Shown: positions 39,481-49,162 of the stretch, piece by piece
Layout of the letters: the number at the start of each line of letters is the position of its first letter
How positions within the stretch are numbered: position 1 is the first letter of the stretch
Assembly (NCBI GenBank): GCA_018401055.1
Contig: JAGYLB010000084.1
Coordinates: 13,728 to 77,727, forward strand
Length of the DNA stretch: 64,000 bases
Reading direction: 5' to 3'
Origin: Roseicyclus sp.
Lineage (GTDB): Bacteria; Pseudomonadota; Alphaproteobacteria; Rhodobacterales; Rhodobacteraceae
Translations under genes and position numbers: made by a program
Notes under the pieces: model-generated
What the model saw: only the letters and a program-made list of their open reading frames with translations
What the model was told of the DNA's origin: nothing
The model's database searches: none

Positions 39481-39990
39481 TCACGCGGCTCTCCGGTGGT
39501 GACGAAAGACGCAATCCTCGGGGTCTTGGCGCAGGGCTGTCAGATCTTCGACAGCGCCGAGGCGCCGGGCGACCGCCTGGGAGGCGATATTGTCGGGATG
39601 CGTGTAGCTGACGAGACTGTCGAGGGGCAGGGTCGCGAAGGCCCAGTCGCGCAGCGCCGCCGCGCCTTCGGTGGCATAGCCTTGGCGCTCGTGGCCGTCA
39701 TAGACCAGCCACCCCAGTTCCGTCTCGGGATAGAGGGGGCCTGCATTCAGGCCGACCTGCCCCACCGTTTCGCCGGTGCTGCGATGGTCGAGCATCAGCG
39801 CGCCATGCCCGAACAGCGCCCAGCAGGCAACATCGTGACAGAACAGGCCCCAAGTCGCGCCCATGTCGTAGGGTCCGCCCATGTAGGCTGAGCGCGCCGA
39901 ACCCATCAGCGCGGCGTAGGCCGGGAAATCGGCCTCGCGCATCGGGCGCAGCGTCAGGCGCCGGGACTGGATCACGGGGGCGACGGTCAT
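39481..39990 (-). CDS. GNAT N-acetyltransferase (RimJ/RimL type), copy 3 of 3
   Basis: 169 residues, intact from MTVAPVIQSRRLTLRPMREADFPAY. Acetyl-CoA motif LGWLVYDGHERQGYATEGAAALRDWAF followed by SYTHPDNIASQAVARRLGAVED. The start lies one base after the ffh stop, so it is coupled to ffh translation. An indel at the end of ffh makes the two genes read as one frame here, but they are separate. It is more distant from the other two copies than they are from each other. Confidence 0.85.
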   Translation of the reverse strand: MTVAPVIQSRRLTLRPMREADFPAYAALMGSARSAYMGGPYDMGATWGLFCHDVACWALFGHGALMLDHRSTGETVGQVGLNAGPLYPETELGWLVYDGHERQGYATEGAAALRDWAFATLPLDSLVSYTHPDNIASQAVARRLGAVEDLTALRQDPEDCVFRHHRRAA

Positions 39991-39991
39991 G

Positions 39992-41495
39992 TCACTTCTT
40001 CTTCCCGAATCCCGACAGGCCAGGGGCAGCATCCCGCCGCCGCCAAATCCGCCCGGGCCGCCCATGCCCATCTTGCGCGCGGCCTCTTCCATCGCAGCGG
40101 GGTCCATCTGGCTGGGGTCCATGCCCTTGAGGGCTGCAGGCGCGCCCTTGCCCATCAGCGCGCCCAAGCCCCCGCGCATCAGACCCTTGGTGCCCATCTT
40201 GCCCAGCTTCTTCATCGCATCCGCCATTTGGCGGTGCATCTTCAGCAGCTTGTTGAGGTCGGATACATCCTGCCCGGCACCTGCGGCCACGCGCTTTTTC
40301 CGGCTGGCCTGCATCAGATCGGGGTTGGCGCGTTCCTTCTTCGTCATCGAGTTGATCAGCGCGATCTGGCGCTTGATGACCTTGTCGTCAAATCCGGCCT
40401 CATCGAGCTGCTTTTGCATTTTGGCCATGCCGGGCATCATGCCCATCATGCCCTTCATGCCGCCCATGCGCATCATCTGGTCGAGCTGGCCCTTGAGGTC
40501 GTTCATGTTGAACTGACCCTTCTGGAACCGCTTCATCATCCGTTCGGCCTGTTCGGCCTCCAACGTTTCTTGCGCGCGTTCCACCAGCGCGACGATGTCG
40601 CCCATGCCCAGAATCCGGCCCGCAATGCGCGAAGGCTCGAAAGTCTCGAGCGCGTCCATCTTTTCGCCCAGACCCACAAAGCGGATCGGCTTGCCGGTGA
40701 CAGCACGCATCGACAGCGCCGCACCACCGCGCCCGTCGCCGTCCATCCGGGTGAGGATGACCCCGGTGATCCCGATCCGGGCGTCGAAGTTTTCCGCCGT
40801 GGTGACGGCATCCTGACCGGTCAGGCCGTCGACGACCAGCAGCGTCTCGCGGGGGTTCGCCACGTCGCGGACGGCTTCGACCTGTGCCATCAGTTCTTCG
40901 TCGATGGACAGGCGACCAGCGGTGTCGAGGAGGTAGACATCGTAGCCGCCAAGGCTGGCTTGCGTCTTGGCGCGTTTGGCGATGGCGACGGGGTCTTCGC
41001 CCTTGACGATGGGCAGCGTGTCGACGCCGATCTGCACACCAAGGATCGCCAACTGTTCCATCGCCGCCGGGCGGTTTACGTCAAGCGACGCCATCAGCAC
41101 CTTCTTCCCCTCGCGCTCCTTCAGGCGCTTGGCGATCTTGGCGGTGGTGGTGGTCTTGCCGCCGCCCTGCAGGCCGACCATCAGGACGGGGCGGGCGGAT
41201 TGTCGATCTTGAGGCGGCCGGGGTCTTCGTCGCCCGACAAGACATGCACCAGCTCGTCATGGACGATCTTGATGACCTGTTGGCCGGGCGTCACCGATTT
41301 CGTGACTGCAGCCCCCGTCGCCTTTTTCTCGACTGCCTTGATGAAGTCGCGCGCCACCGGCAGCGACACGTCGGCCTCGAGCAGCGCCACGCGCACCTCG
41401 CGCATGGCGGTGCGCACGTCATCCTCGGACAACGCGCCCTGCTTGGTGAGGCGGTCGAAGACGCCGGAGAGGCGTTCTGACAGGTTCTCAAACAT
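39992..41495 (-). CDS. ffh: signal recognition particle protein Ffh, two frameshifts
   Basis: The SRP54 GTPase that binds signal sequences and docks at FtsY. About 500 residues. The N domain MFENLSERLSGVFDRLTKQGALSEDDVRTAMREVRVALLEADV leads to the G domain with LMVGLQGGGKTTTTAKIAK, LLDTAGRLSIDEEL and TRMDGDGRGGAAL, and to a methionine-rich M domain (KGMMGMMPGMAKMQ, DLNKLLKMHRQMADAMKKL). Frameshifts lie near 41190, just before the P-loop, and near 40015, four residues from the rebuilt end GLSGFGKKK. Both look like single-base errors. Confidence 0.93.
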
Positions 41496-41677
41496 GGGCG
41501 GATGCCCCTTTCGCAAGTCTCGGTTGCCCCGAAATGTAAGGGGCCTGCCGCAAACACACCATGACCCCCGTGGGCGAAACCTCGCTGACGGGGGGCGATC
41601 CTGTGACACGGCACGGGACCGGGAAGCTGACGCTTTCCGGTATTTGAGTGGCCCGATAGGCGGAATCCGCGAGGGAG

Positions 41678-42169
41678 TCAATCAGCGGCGGCGAGCCAGG
41701 TGTCGATGGTGCGTTTCACGACCAAGGCATCGGCCTCGATCCCCCAGTTGCCGGGGAAGGGGACGAAGACATCCGCGCCGTCTACCTCGAAGCGGAGCAC
41801 GGGGCGATAAGATTTCTGATGCAGGGTGTGTTCGCTATGGGAAACGACGAAGCGCACCTGGACCTCGCGCAGCGCCGACAGGGGCAGGCGACGTTTGCGA
41901 TAACCTTGAAGCAAGTTGCGTCGCCGGTGGATCGCCTCGTCCGTGTCGCGGTCCAGGACCAGTTGTTCGCGCGTCACGACAAGGAACAGACCGCCCGGAA
42001 ACAGGACCGCGCAGGCCCCCACAAGCAGCATCTTGAGCCAGTCCTCCGCAAGATAGAGCCGCCAAGTGAACCACAGCATCACGAGAAAGGCGACGATGGC
42101 GCCGTAGCCCAGTATCCATGGCGTCTGGTCCAGCATCAGGCGGCGGGGCGTGTTCGTGGTGATCTTCAT
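41678..42169 (-). CDS. membrane protein, function unknown
   Basis: 163 residues with two adjacent membrane helices (WILGYGAIVAFLVMLWFTW and MLLVGACAVLFPGGLFLVV), then a cytoplasmic domain of beta character with RDTDEAIHRRRNLLQGYRKRRLPL and VPFPGNWGIEADALVVKRTIDTWL. The topology resembles YcxB/PH-like membrane proteins, without firm assignment. Divergent from the LysR gene; intact. Confidence 0.65.
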   Translation of the reverse strand: MKITTNTPRRLMLDQTPWILGYGAIVAFLVMLWFTWRLYLAEDWLKMLLVGACAVLFPGGLFLVVTREQLVLDRDTDEAIHRRRNLLQGYRKRRLPLSALREVQVRFVVSHSEHTLHQKSYRPVLRFEVDGADVFVPFPGNWGIEADALVVKRTIDTWLAAAD

Positions 42170-42308
42170 GAAATCTCTCCCGGGGTATAAAATGTGGGGA
42201 TCTTGCCGCGCATTGTGTTTTGGGAGAATGGTGAATTTCCCCCGGCATGGGCCGAGTTCCGTCGCTTGCCTTTCTGCACTGAGGCACGCAGAATGACCAA
42301 ACAAGCGT

Positions 42309-43223
42309 ATGGCTGTGAGGGAGCGCACAGAATTGTCCTTCGACCATTGGGACGAGATCCGCACCGCCTATCAGGTCGCCCGCGTTGGCACCGTATCTGG
42401 CGCAGCCGAGGCATTGGGGGTGCACCATGCCACCGTGATCCGCCATATCGACTCGCTTGAGGGGCGGCTGGGGGCCAAGCTGTTCCAGCGCCACGCCCGT
42501 GGCTATACCCCGACCGAAGCGGGGCAGGACCTGCTGAATGTCGCGGCCCAGACCGATGATCAGTTCACCCAGTTGGCGGGCCGCATCAAGGGGCGCGGCG
42601 ACGAGGTGACGGGCGAATTGATCGTGACCTCGCTGGACGCGCTGTCGCCGCTCTTGATCCCGGCGATGGCCATTTTCGGTCAGCGTCACAGCGATCTGCG
42701 GGTCCGCCTGATGACCGACCAGCGCCTGTTTCGGCTGGAGTACGGTGAGGCGCATGTGGCGATCCGGGCGGGCCAACTGCCCGACCAGCCCGACAATGTT
42801 GTGCAGCCCTTCTTCACCCAGACCCTTCGCATGATGGCCTCGCGCGAGTATGTCGCCCGGTTCGGCACGCTGGAAACCGGCAATGTCGCCGATCACCGTT
42901 TCATCGGCGCGACCGAGGATACGCCGCGCGCGCCCTATTTCCGCTGGCTCAATGAACATGTGCCGGCCAGTTCGATCTATTTCCGCGCAACCTCGATGAT
43001 GGCGTCCAAGGTGGCGGTCCGGTCGGGCATCGGCATCGGCTTCATCGCGTCCTGGGACAAGGACGGGGTCGAGGATCTGGTCGAGGTCCTGCCGCCGCTG
43101 GAGGATTGGTCGGCCAAGATCTGGTTGGTCACCCATATGGACCTGCACAGGACGGCCAAGGTTCAGACCTTTGTTCGGTTTCTCAAAGAACAGGTCAGGG
43201 CCTGGGGGGTGGACGCGGCGTGA
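42309..43223 (+). CDS. LysR-family transcriptional regulator
   Basis: 304 residues. The helix-turn-helix is FDHWDEIRTAYQVARVGTVSGAAEALGVHHATVIRHIDSLE with GAKLFQRHARGYTPTEAGQ after it. A shortened periplasmic-binding-like effector domain follows (VRLMTDQRLFRLEYGEAHVAIRAG). Its stop overlaps the GTG start of the downstream EamA transporter, so the pair is one unit, and the transporter is not the usual divergent target. Effector unknown. Intact. Confidence 0.9.
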   Translation: MAVRERTELSFDHWDEIRTAYQVARVGTVSGAAEALGVHHATVIRHIDSLEGRLGAKLFQRHARGYTPTEAGQDLLNVAAQTDDQFTQLAGRIKGRGDEVTGELIVTSLDALSPLLIPAMAIFGQRHSDLRVRLMTDQRLFRLEYGEAHVAIRAGQLPDQPDNVVQPFFTQTLRMMASREYVARFGTLETGNVADHRFIGATEDTPRAPYFRWLNEHVPASSIYFRATSMMASKVAVRSGIGIGFIASWDKDGVEDLVEVLPPLEDWSAKIWLVTHMDLHRTAKVQTFVRFLKEQVRAWGVDAA

Positions 43224-44122
43224 GCACGCTGTCCGCGCCGATGCCCGAAGCCCGGCGCGGCCATCTGGCGATGCTGATGTTCTCGGCGCTGGTGGCGGGG
43301 TCGTTCTCCTTGGGCGGACAGGTCGCCAACGAGATCGCGCCGACGGCGCTGAACGCGGTGCGCTTTGCGCTGTCGGCGGCGGTCGTCGGTGCCGTGATCG
43401 GGCTGCGGGGTGGATGGACGGCGACGGCGGCGGCGCTGACGGCACCATGGCGCTACGGCATCCTCGGTGGCTTCTTCGCTCTCTATTTCGTCACGATGTT
43501 CGAGGGGCTGAAAACCGCGCCGCCGGTCTCGGCGGCGGCGGTCTTCACCCTGACCCCGGTGATGAGCGGCATATTCGGATACATCCTTTTGCGGCAACTC
43601 ATGGGCGCGCGGATCTGGCTGGCGCTGGGTCTTGGCGCGGCGGGCGCGCTTTGGGTGATCTTTCGCGCCGACCTTTCGGCGCTGATGGCCTTCGAGATCG
43701 GGCGGGGCGAGGCGATATTCTTCTGGGGCTGCATGGCGCATGCGGCCTACACGCCCATGGTGCGCGTCTTGAACCGGGGCGAGCCGATCTTGTCATTCAC
43801 CTTCTGGACCTTGACTGCGACTGCGCTGATCATCGGGGTCTGGGGCTGGCGCGACATCTTGGCGACGGATTGGGCAGGGTTGCGCCCGCTGGTCTGGGTC
43901 ACGCTGGCCTATACAGCGGTTGCGGCGTCATCCATGACGGTGTTCTTGGTGCAGTTCGCCTCGATGCGGCTGCCGTCCTCCAAGGTGATGGCCTATACCT
44001 ATCTGACGCCAAGCTGGGTGCTGATGTGGGAACTCGCGCTGGGTCAGCCTGTGCCGCCCGCGCTGGTTCTGGCCGGTGTCGGGCTGACCATCGCGGCGCT
44101 TGCGCTATTGCTCAAGGATTGA
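43220..44122 (+). CDS. EamA/DMT-family transporter
   Basis: 300 residues from a GTG start, with ten predicted membrane helices in two EamA repeats. The first repeat holds ALNAVRFALSAAVVGAVIGLRGG and FEGLKTAPPVSAAAVFTLTPVMSGIFGYILL, the second SMTVFLVQFASMRLPSSKVMAYTYLTPSWVL. Such drug/metabolite transporters export amino acids or related metabolites; the substrate is unknown. Translationally coupled to the LysR gene. Intact. Confidence 0.9.
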   Translation: MSTLSAPMPEARRGHLAMLMFSALVAGSFSLGGQVANEIAPTALNAVRFALSAAVVGAVIGLRGGWTATAAALTAPWRYGILGGFFALYFVTMFEGLKTAPPVSAAAVFTLTPVMSGIFGYILLRQLMGARIWLALGLGAAGALWVIFRADLSALMAFEIGRGEAIFFWGCMAHAAYTPMVRVLNRGEPILSFTFWTLTATALIIGVWGWRDILATDWAGLRPLVWVTLAYTAVAASSMTVFLVQFASMRLPSSKVMAYTYLTPSWVLMWELALGQPVPPALVLAGVGLTIAALALLLKD

Positions 44123-44149
44123 CGGGTAGGGTGCGCCTGAAGGCACACC

Positions 44150-44491
44150 CTACGGCGTGTCGAAAGGACCGGACCCCAGCTCACGTTCCAAAAACGCCTC
44201 GAAGGCGTCGAGGTTCACCGGCTCGAACTGACCGAAGCCCTGCATCCAGACCGAGGCAGCTTTCAGCGCGTCTGGCTCCAGCTTGCACCATTTCACCCGC
44301 CCGCGCTTTTCTTGCGTGATGAGCCCCGCCGCGGCGAGAATGCCGAGGTGTTTGGAAATCGCGGCCAGTGACATGGAAAAGGGTTCGGCCACGTCCGTCA
44401 CCGCCATGTCATCTTCCAGCAGCATGCGCAGGATCTCGCGCCGCGTGGGATCGGCGAGGGCAGCAAAGACGGTGTCGAGATGGGGTGCCAT
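44150..44491 (-). CDS. ArsR-family repressor (SdpR-like)
   Basis: 113 residues. Winged helix: VFAALADPTRREILRMLLEDDMAVTDVAEPF, recognition helix MSLAAISKHLGILAAAGLI, wing KRGRVKWCKLEPDALK. The short C-terminal helix with WMQGFGQFE is typical of the SdpR-like group, which often pairs with an SRPBCC gene; no such partner is present here. A perfect palindrome 33 bases upstream suggests autoregulation. Divergent from the ATP synthase operon. Confidence 0.87.
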   Translation of the reverse strand: MAPHLDTVFAALADPTRREILRMLLEDDMAVTDVAEPFSMSLAAISKHLGILAAAGLITQEKRGRVKWCKLEPDALKAASVWMQGFGQFEPVNLDAFEAFLERELGSGPFDTP

Positions 44492-44523
44492 GGCACAGGA
44501 GGTGACAGGGCGGCGCGAGATCG

Positions 44524-44539
44524 TCAACCGATCGGTTGA
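44524..44539. promoter_or_regulatory. perfect 16-bp palindrome, candidate ArsR operator
   Basis: TCAACCGATCGGTTGA reads the same on both strands and lies 33 bases upstream of the ArsR start. CAACC...GGTTG-type symmetry is common for SdpR-like ArsR proteins. Confidence 0.6.
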
Positions 44540-44663
44540 ATATGCCCAAAGGGTCAAAACCGGCCCAGACCGAGCCGAGCGCATCGCAGCATGCAGTTGC
44601 GGTATGGGATAAAACATATAAATTGCAGATAATTACGGAAATTTCTCTGCGACGCGGCGTGCG

Positions 44664-44692
44664 TTGACTCCGGCGCTCCCCCGACATAGCGT
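44664..44692 (+). promoter_or_regulatory. weak candidate promoter for the atp operon
   Basis: TTGACT at 44664-44669, then 17 bases to TAGCGT at 44687-44692, 32 bases before atpI. The -10 match is poor. Confidence 0.3.
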
Positions 44693-44723
44693 CCGCGCAA
44701 CTTCCCCAAGGGGGTTTTGCGTC

Positions 44724-45062
44724 ATGTCCGGGCCCAGCGAAGCCGAGCGGTTGAAGGCACTCGAAGCCCGGATCGCGGCGGCAAGACAGGGCCAGACGCA
44801 AAAGCCCCATACGGAGGAACACTATTCCCAGGCGCATCTGGCCTGGCGGATGGTGATCGAACTGGTCGCGGGTCTCGGGATCGGGTTCGGCATCGGCTAC
44901 GGGCTCGACGCTCTTCTGGGCACGTCGCCCTGGCTGATGATGGTGTTTACGGTCCTGGGCTTCATCGCCGGGGTCAAGACGATGATCCGCTCGGCCGAAG
45001 AGGTCCAGCGCAAGCAGGCTGAAGCGGCCGATGCGGCCGCGCGGGAACGGGAAAAGGGGTAG
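44724..45062 (+). CDS. atpI: ATP synthase accessory protein AtpI
   Basis: 112 residues with two central membrane helices ([19 protein letters not shown] and [20 protein letters not shown]) and charged ends ([19 protein letters not shown] and a basic C-terminus). AtpI of this kind assists c-ring assembly or magnesium supply. First gene of the F0 operon. The gap to the atpB GTG is four bases. Confidence 0.9.
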   Translation: MSGPSEAERLKALEARIAAARQGQTQKPHTEEHYSQAHLAWRMVIELVAGLGIGFGIGYGLDALLGTSPWLMMVFTVLGFIAGVKTMIRSAEEVQRKQAEAADAAAREREKG

Positions 45063-45066
45063 CGGC

Positions 45067-45918
45067 GTGGCGACCGAAAGCACCAACGCGCAAGGCAAGT
45101 CCGGCTCGGGCCGGATGATCTTTTTCGTCCTGGTCGGGATCGCGGCGATCCTGTTCGTGCTCGGCCTTGTCGACGAATACACGCAAGACGGCCCCAACAT
45201 TCACCCGATGGACCAGTTCATCGTCGAGCCGCTGTTCGGCGACGGCCCGATCCACTGGTACACGCCCACCAATGTGACGCTTTGGATGGGTCTGGCGATC
45301 GCCGCCATTGCCGCGCTGATGGTCATGGGCACCAAGGGCCGCGCGGTCATCCCGTCGCGCAGCCAGTCGATGGCGGAACTGGCCTATGGTTTCGTGCGCA
45401 AGATGGTCGAGGATGTGGCGGGCAAGGATGCGCTGCCGTATTTCCCCTACATCTTCACGCTGTTCCTGTTCATCCTGTTTGCCAATTTCCTCGGGCTGAT
45501 CCCGGGCAGCTTCACCACGACCTCGCATATCGCGGTGACCGCGATCCTTGCGGCGGGCGTGTTCCTGACCGTCACGCTTGTGGGCTTTATCAAGAACGGC
45601 GCGGGCTTCCTGAGCCTGTTCTGGGTGTCGTCGGCGCCGCTGCCGCTGCGCCCGATCCTGGCCGTGATCGAGCTGATTTCCTACTTCGTCCGCCCCGTCA
45701 GCCATTCCATCCGTCTGGCTGGCAACCTGATGGCGGGCCATGCGGTTCTCAAGGTCTTCGCGGGCTTTGCCGGCGCCATGGGCGTCGCGGGCATCGCGCC
45801 GATCGTGGGGGTCGTGGCCATCTACGGTCTCGAGGTGCTGGTGTCGGCCATTCAGGCCTACGTCTTCACCATCCTGACCTGCGTCTACCTCAAGGACGCG
45901 CTGCATCCGCATCACTGA
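45067..45918 (+). CDS. atpB: ATP synthase F0 subunit a
   Basis: 283 residues from a GTG start behind AAAAGGGG. Subunit a forms the proton half-channels; the essential arginine lies in [21 protein letters not shown]. The N-terminal [16 protein letters not shown] and C-terminal [29 protein letters not shown] are family marks. Intact. Confidence 0.96.
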   Translation: MATESTNAQGKSGSGRMIFFVLVGIAAILFVLGLVDEYTQDGPNIHPMDQFIVEPLFGDGPIHWYTPTNVTLWMGLAIAAIAALMVMGTKGRAVIPSRSQSMAELAYGFVRKMVEDVAGKDALPYFPYIFTLFLFILFANFLGLIPGSFTTTSHIAVTAILAAGVFLTVTLVGFIKNGAGFLSLFWVSSAPLPLRPILAVIELISYFVRPVSHSIRLAGNLMAGHAVLKVFAGFAGAMGVAGIAPIVGVVAIYGLEVLVSAIQAYVFTILTCVYLKDALHPHH

Positions 45919-45982
45919 GGGTGCGGGCGCGCTGCCCGTCCCTTTCCAAATTCTCGAACTTCCAACGTAAGGAGATACCATC

Positions 45983-46219
45983 ATGGAAGGCGATATCGCA
46001 CAAATGGGCCAGTTCATCGGCGCAGGCCTTGCAGCCATCGGCTCGGGCGCAGCTGCAATCGGTGTGGGCCACGTTGCCGGCAACTTCCTCGCCGGCGCGC
46101 TGCGCAACCCCTCGGCCGCGGCCGGTCAGACCGCTACGCTGTTCATCGGCATCGCATTCGCCGAAGCGCTGGGCATCTTCGCCTTCCTCGTCGCTCTGTT
46201 GCTGATGTTCGCCGTCTGA
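45983..46219 (+). CDS. atpE: ATP synthase F0 subunit c
   Basis: 78 residues forming a two-helix hairpin. The proton-binding glutamate is E61 in [16 protein letters not shown], and the polar loop RNPSAA lies at residues 41-46. Glutamate rather than a sodium-type Q/ES signature indicates proton coupling. An AAGGAG site precedes the start. Intact. Confidence 0.96.
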   Translation: MEGDIAQMGQFIGAGLAAIGSGAAAIGVGHVAGNFLAGALRNPSAAAGQTATLFIGIAFAEALGIFAFLVALLLMFAV

Positions 46220-46308
46220 GCCAGGGCCTTCGAGAGACCATCCTTACGTCCGGGGCTCGTGTCGCATGATGCGGGCCTCGGGGTAGACCCGGTTCCAGGA
46301 GGACGACA

Positions 46309-46854
46309 ATGGCCGAAGACGCCGCCCACGCTGCCGCCGATGCCGCCCATTCCGCTGGGCCGGGCATGCCGCAGCTCGATTTCGCGACCTTCCCCAACCA
46401 GATCTTCTGGCTGGTGGTCACGCTGGTCGCCATCTATTTCATCCTGAGCCGCGTCGCGCTGCCCCGGATCGCCTCGGTTCTGGCCGAGCGGCAGGGCACG
46501 CTGACCAATGATCTGGCCGCGGCCGAGGATCTGAAGCGCAGGGCCGTCGAGGCCGAGGCTGCCTATAACAAGGCGCTCGCCGATGCGCGCGCCGAGGCCA
46601 ACAAGATCGCCGAGGGAACCCGCGCGGCCATTCAGGCCGATCTGAACGACGCCATTGCGCGCGCCGATGCCGAGATCTCGGCCAAGGCCACCGAAAGCGA
46701 AGCCCGCATCGGCGACATCCGTGCAGGTGCCGTCCAGAGCATCGAAGAGGTGGCGCGCGCCATCGCCGGTGACATCGCCGCCGCCGTGGCACCCGGCACC
46801 TCGATCGACGCCGATGCCGTGGCCGCCGCCGTGTCGGCCCGCGTGAAAGGGTAA
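46309..46854 (+). CDS. atpF2: ATP synthase F0 subunit b'
   Basis: 181 residues: an alanine-rich N-terminus, one membrane helix ([25 protein letters not shown] at about 29-53), then a long coiled stalk of alanine- and glutamate-rich heptads. The absence of a signal peptide and the PNQIFWL motif mark the b' type found in photosynthetic and related alphaproteobacteria, which pairs with b as a heterodimeric stalk. Starts after AGGAGGACGAC. Confidence 0.93.
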   Translation: MAEDAAHAAADAAHSAGPGMPQLDFATFPNQIFWLVVTLVAIYFILSRVALPRIASVLAERQGTLTNDLAAAEDLKRRAVEAEAAYNKALADARAEANKIAEGTRAAIQADLNDAIARADAEISAKATESEARIGDIRAGAVQSIEEVARAIAGDIAAAVAPGTSIDADAVAAAVSARVKG

Positions 46855-46857
46855 GCC

Positions 46858-47433
46858 ATGAACAGATTGCTGATCCCCGCTCTGATCGTAGTGTCCGGTC
46901 CCGCGCTGGCCGCTGAACCGGGCTACGCGCCGGGCTACGGTTTCACGTCGCTTTTCAACACCGATTTCGTGGTGCTGATCGGCTTCCTGTTGTTCCTGTC
47001 GATCCTGTTCTACTTCAACGTGCCCGCCATGCTGGGCGGCATGCTCGACAAGCGGGCCGAGGGGATCAAAGCCGATCTCGACGAGGCCCGTGCGCTGCGA
47101 GAAGAGGCGCAGACGCTGCTCGCCTCCTACGAGCGCAAAAGCCGTGAGGTCGCCGATCAGGCAGAACGCATCGTGGCGCAAGCCAAGGCCGATGCAGAAG
47201 CCGCCGCCGAGCAGGCTCGTGCCGATCTGGCGCGGTCGATCCAGCGCCGCTTGGCCGCCGCCGAGGACCAGATCGCCAGCGCCGAGGACAAGGCCGTGCG
47301 TTCGATCCGCAACCGTGCTGTCGAGGTGGCGATCGCCGCTGCCGCCGACAGCGTGGCCAAGGGCATGGCGGCAGCGGATGCCAACCGCTTCATCGACGAC
47401 GCCATCGGCGAGGTAGAGCGCCGTCTGCACTGA
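46858..47433 (+). CDS. atpF: ATP synthase F0 subunit b
   Basis: 191 residues. A short signal-like N-terminus ([18 protein letters not shown]), a membrane helix [27 protein letters not shown], and a helical stalk rich in [16 protein letters not shown]. Starts three bases after the b' stop and is the last gene before the terminator. The F1 genes lie elsewhere, as usual in this family. Confidence 0.94.
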   Translation: MNRLLIPALIVVSGPALAAEPGYAPGYGFTSLFNTDFVVLIGFLLFLSILFYFNVPAMLGGMLDKRAEGIKADLDEARALREEAQTLLASYERKSREVADQAERIVAQAKADAEAAAEQARADLARSIQRRLAAAEDQIASAEDKAVRSIRNRAVEVAIAAAADSVAKGMAAADANRFIDDAIGEVERRLH

Positions 47434-47453
47434 GGGTGCTGCCGTCCAGATTC

Positions 47454-47484
47454 AAAACCCCGGATCGCCGATCCGGGGTTTTTT
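47454..47484 (+). terminator. rho-independent terminator of the F0 operon
   Basis: Perfect stem AACCCCGGATC / GATCCGGGGTT with a three-base loop, followed by TTTTTT. Located 20 bases after atpF. Confidence 0.93.
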
Positions 47485-47511
47485 CGTCTCGTGGGTCGTG
47501 CTGTCGCCCGG

Positions 47512-48075
47512 TCAGTTCCCAAAGCCCTGCAGCGCGTCGAAATCCATCTGTTCAAGATGCGTCACCATCGTGTCGACATCGCCACCCGAGGCCTGGATCA
47601 GCACCCGGCCACCGACCAGCCCCAGAACCTCGCCATTTTGATTGACAAAATTCTCGCCGTTGACGCGTACGATTTCGCCCATCATGGCCATCATCGCGCG
47701 GTTGCCCAGCATCCCGCCCATTTGCATCACCATCGGGTTGTCGACCATCAAGGTGACCGAAAACTGCCCGCCTTGCCCGGTATAGGTGGCTTCGGCCATG
47801 AAGCCGCCGCCCATGAAGCCCATCGCCGCCCCGCCATCCGTGCCGATCTCGCGTGACCAGCCATCCAGTGGCGCGGGCAGGTAGGCAGTCAGCCCTTCGG
47901 CCTGAAGGGCCTGCAACAATTGTTCGGCATAGGCCATTTCGTCGAGCGCGTCGCCGATATCCCCGGCCTCATAGGCGGCCAGTGCCGCGGTCAAGGCGTC
48001 GGTGATGTCGTCGGCCTGCGCTTGCAGCGGCAGGCACAGGGCGGTGGCTGCAAGGATCGGGCTCAGGATGCGCAT
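47512..48075 (-). CDS. exported protein, function unknown
   Basis: 187 residues, intact. The signal peptide is MRILSPILAATALCLPLQAQA. The mature part begins DDITDALTAALAAYEAGDIGDALDEMAYAEQLL and then has a hydrophobic, methionine- and glycine-rich domain (AAMGFMGGGFMAEATY, MVMQMGGMLGNRAMMAMMGE) with beta strands near the end. I do not recognise the family. Convergent with the atp operon; alone on its strand. Confidence 0.7.
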   Translation of the reverse strand: MRILSPILAATALCLPLQAQADDITDALTAALAAYEAGDIGDALDEMAYAEQLLQALQAEGLTAYLPAPLDGWSREIGTDGGAAMGFMGGGFMAEATYTGQGGQFSVTLMVDNPMVMQMGGMLGNRAMMAMMGEIVRVNGENFVNQNGEVLGLVGGRVLIQASGGDVDTMVTHLEQMDFDALQGFGN

Positions 48076-48159
48076 GGTCGGTATGTCCCTTCAACACTGG
48101 TGATGGGCAGAACCTAGAGGCGGCGGGGGCCGCGCGAAAGGGTGGGAAAGCCTGACCTT

Positions 48160-49162
48160 TCATACCCGGCGTGTCGACCAGCAGGGCGCGATGTCGCCCG
48201 GCGCCGCTGTCGCATGATGGACGCCCCGGGCGATGGCGCGCGCAAGGCACAGGGCCGCCATGTGGCCCAAAATCAAGGGCACGCGCAGCGGGTCGGTCAA
48301 AAGCCGCGCCCCGGTGGCCGCCGCAAAGACCAGATCGCCATCCATCGGTGTGTGGCTGGGCCAGATCGCGCGCGCCATGCCGTCATGCGCTGCAATGGCC
48401 ATGCGCGTTGCCTGCGCTTGGGAGAGTGCGGCGTCGGTCGCGACGATGGCGATGGTGGTGTTGCCGCCGTGGCCCTTGACCTGCGGAACGGCGTGGGGTC
48501 GAAGGTTTGCGCAATGCCGAGCCCGCCAAATTCGGCATCCATCTCGAAAGGCGCGGCCCAGAACTGCGGGCCATTCCCCAGGGTGACCCGGCCAAGTGCG
48601 TTGACGGCGACGAGCGCGCCGACGGTATAGCCCTCCCATGTGGCGGAAGCTGAGCCGAGACCACCCTTGAGGTCGGCGATGAGCGCACCCGTGCCTGCGC
48701 CCTCGGACCCCAGCGCGAAAGTATCAGTGGCACCGGCCAGCGCCTCGGCCCCAAGCCGCTTGTAGGGGTTCTCGGGCCAATCCTTGTCGCCGCCGTTCAG
48801 CAAGTCGAAGAGGATCGCGCCCGGCACGATGGGCACGGTCTGATCGCCAACGGGAAAGCCGCGCCCCTGTGCGCGCAGGGCGTCGGCCACGCCCGAGGCG
48901 GCATCGAGGCCAAATGCAGATCCGCCCGACAGGACCAGCGCATCGGCCTCCTGCACCAGCTTGTCGGGGGCGAGCAGGTCGGTTTCCGCGTGCCGGGCGC
49001 GCCGCCCATGACATGGACCGCCGCCACGAAAGGCCGGTCACCCACCAGAACGGTCGCGCCCGTCTTGATCTTGTCATCGCGCGCATTGCCCACGCGCAGG
49101 CCCGCCACATCGGTGATCAGGTTGAGCGGGCCGGGGCGGATCACGATGCCTACTTTCGGCAA
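48160..49162 (-). CDS. P1 family peptidase (DmpA/NylC-like), two frameshifts
   Basis: An N-terminal nucleophile hydrolase that cleaves itself into two chains. About 330 residues. RPGPLNLITDVAGLRVGNA opens the family sequence; LSGGSAFGLDAASGVADALRAQGRG and VPIVPGAILFDLLNGGD follow. The self-cleavage site is N|T in GNTTIAIVATDAALSQAQ, and the end MAIAAHDGMARAIWPSHTPMDGD is canonical. Frame changes lie near 48985 and 48495. The start is uncertain: the listed one is a TTG, a GTG at 49144 is an alternative. Relatives are aminopeptidases for small peptides or beta-peptides and nylon-oligomer hydrolases. It ends a tight operon with a peptide ABC transporter. Confidence 0.85.

Noticed and set aside
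39481..41181. A fused Ffh-acetyltransferase protein
   Set aside because: The joined frame comes from an indel near 40015; the usual Ffh end GLSGFGKKK with a stop one base before the acetyltransferase ATG is present in the next frame.
41629..41650. Hairpin CCGGGAAGC / GCTTTCCGG as a terminator
   Set aside because: No T run on either strand and no clear upstream gene end that needs it.
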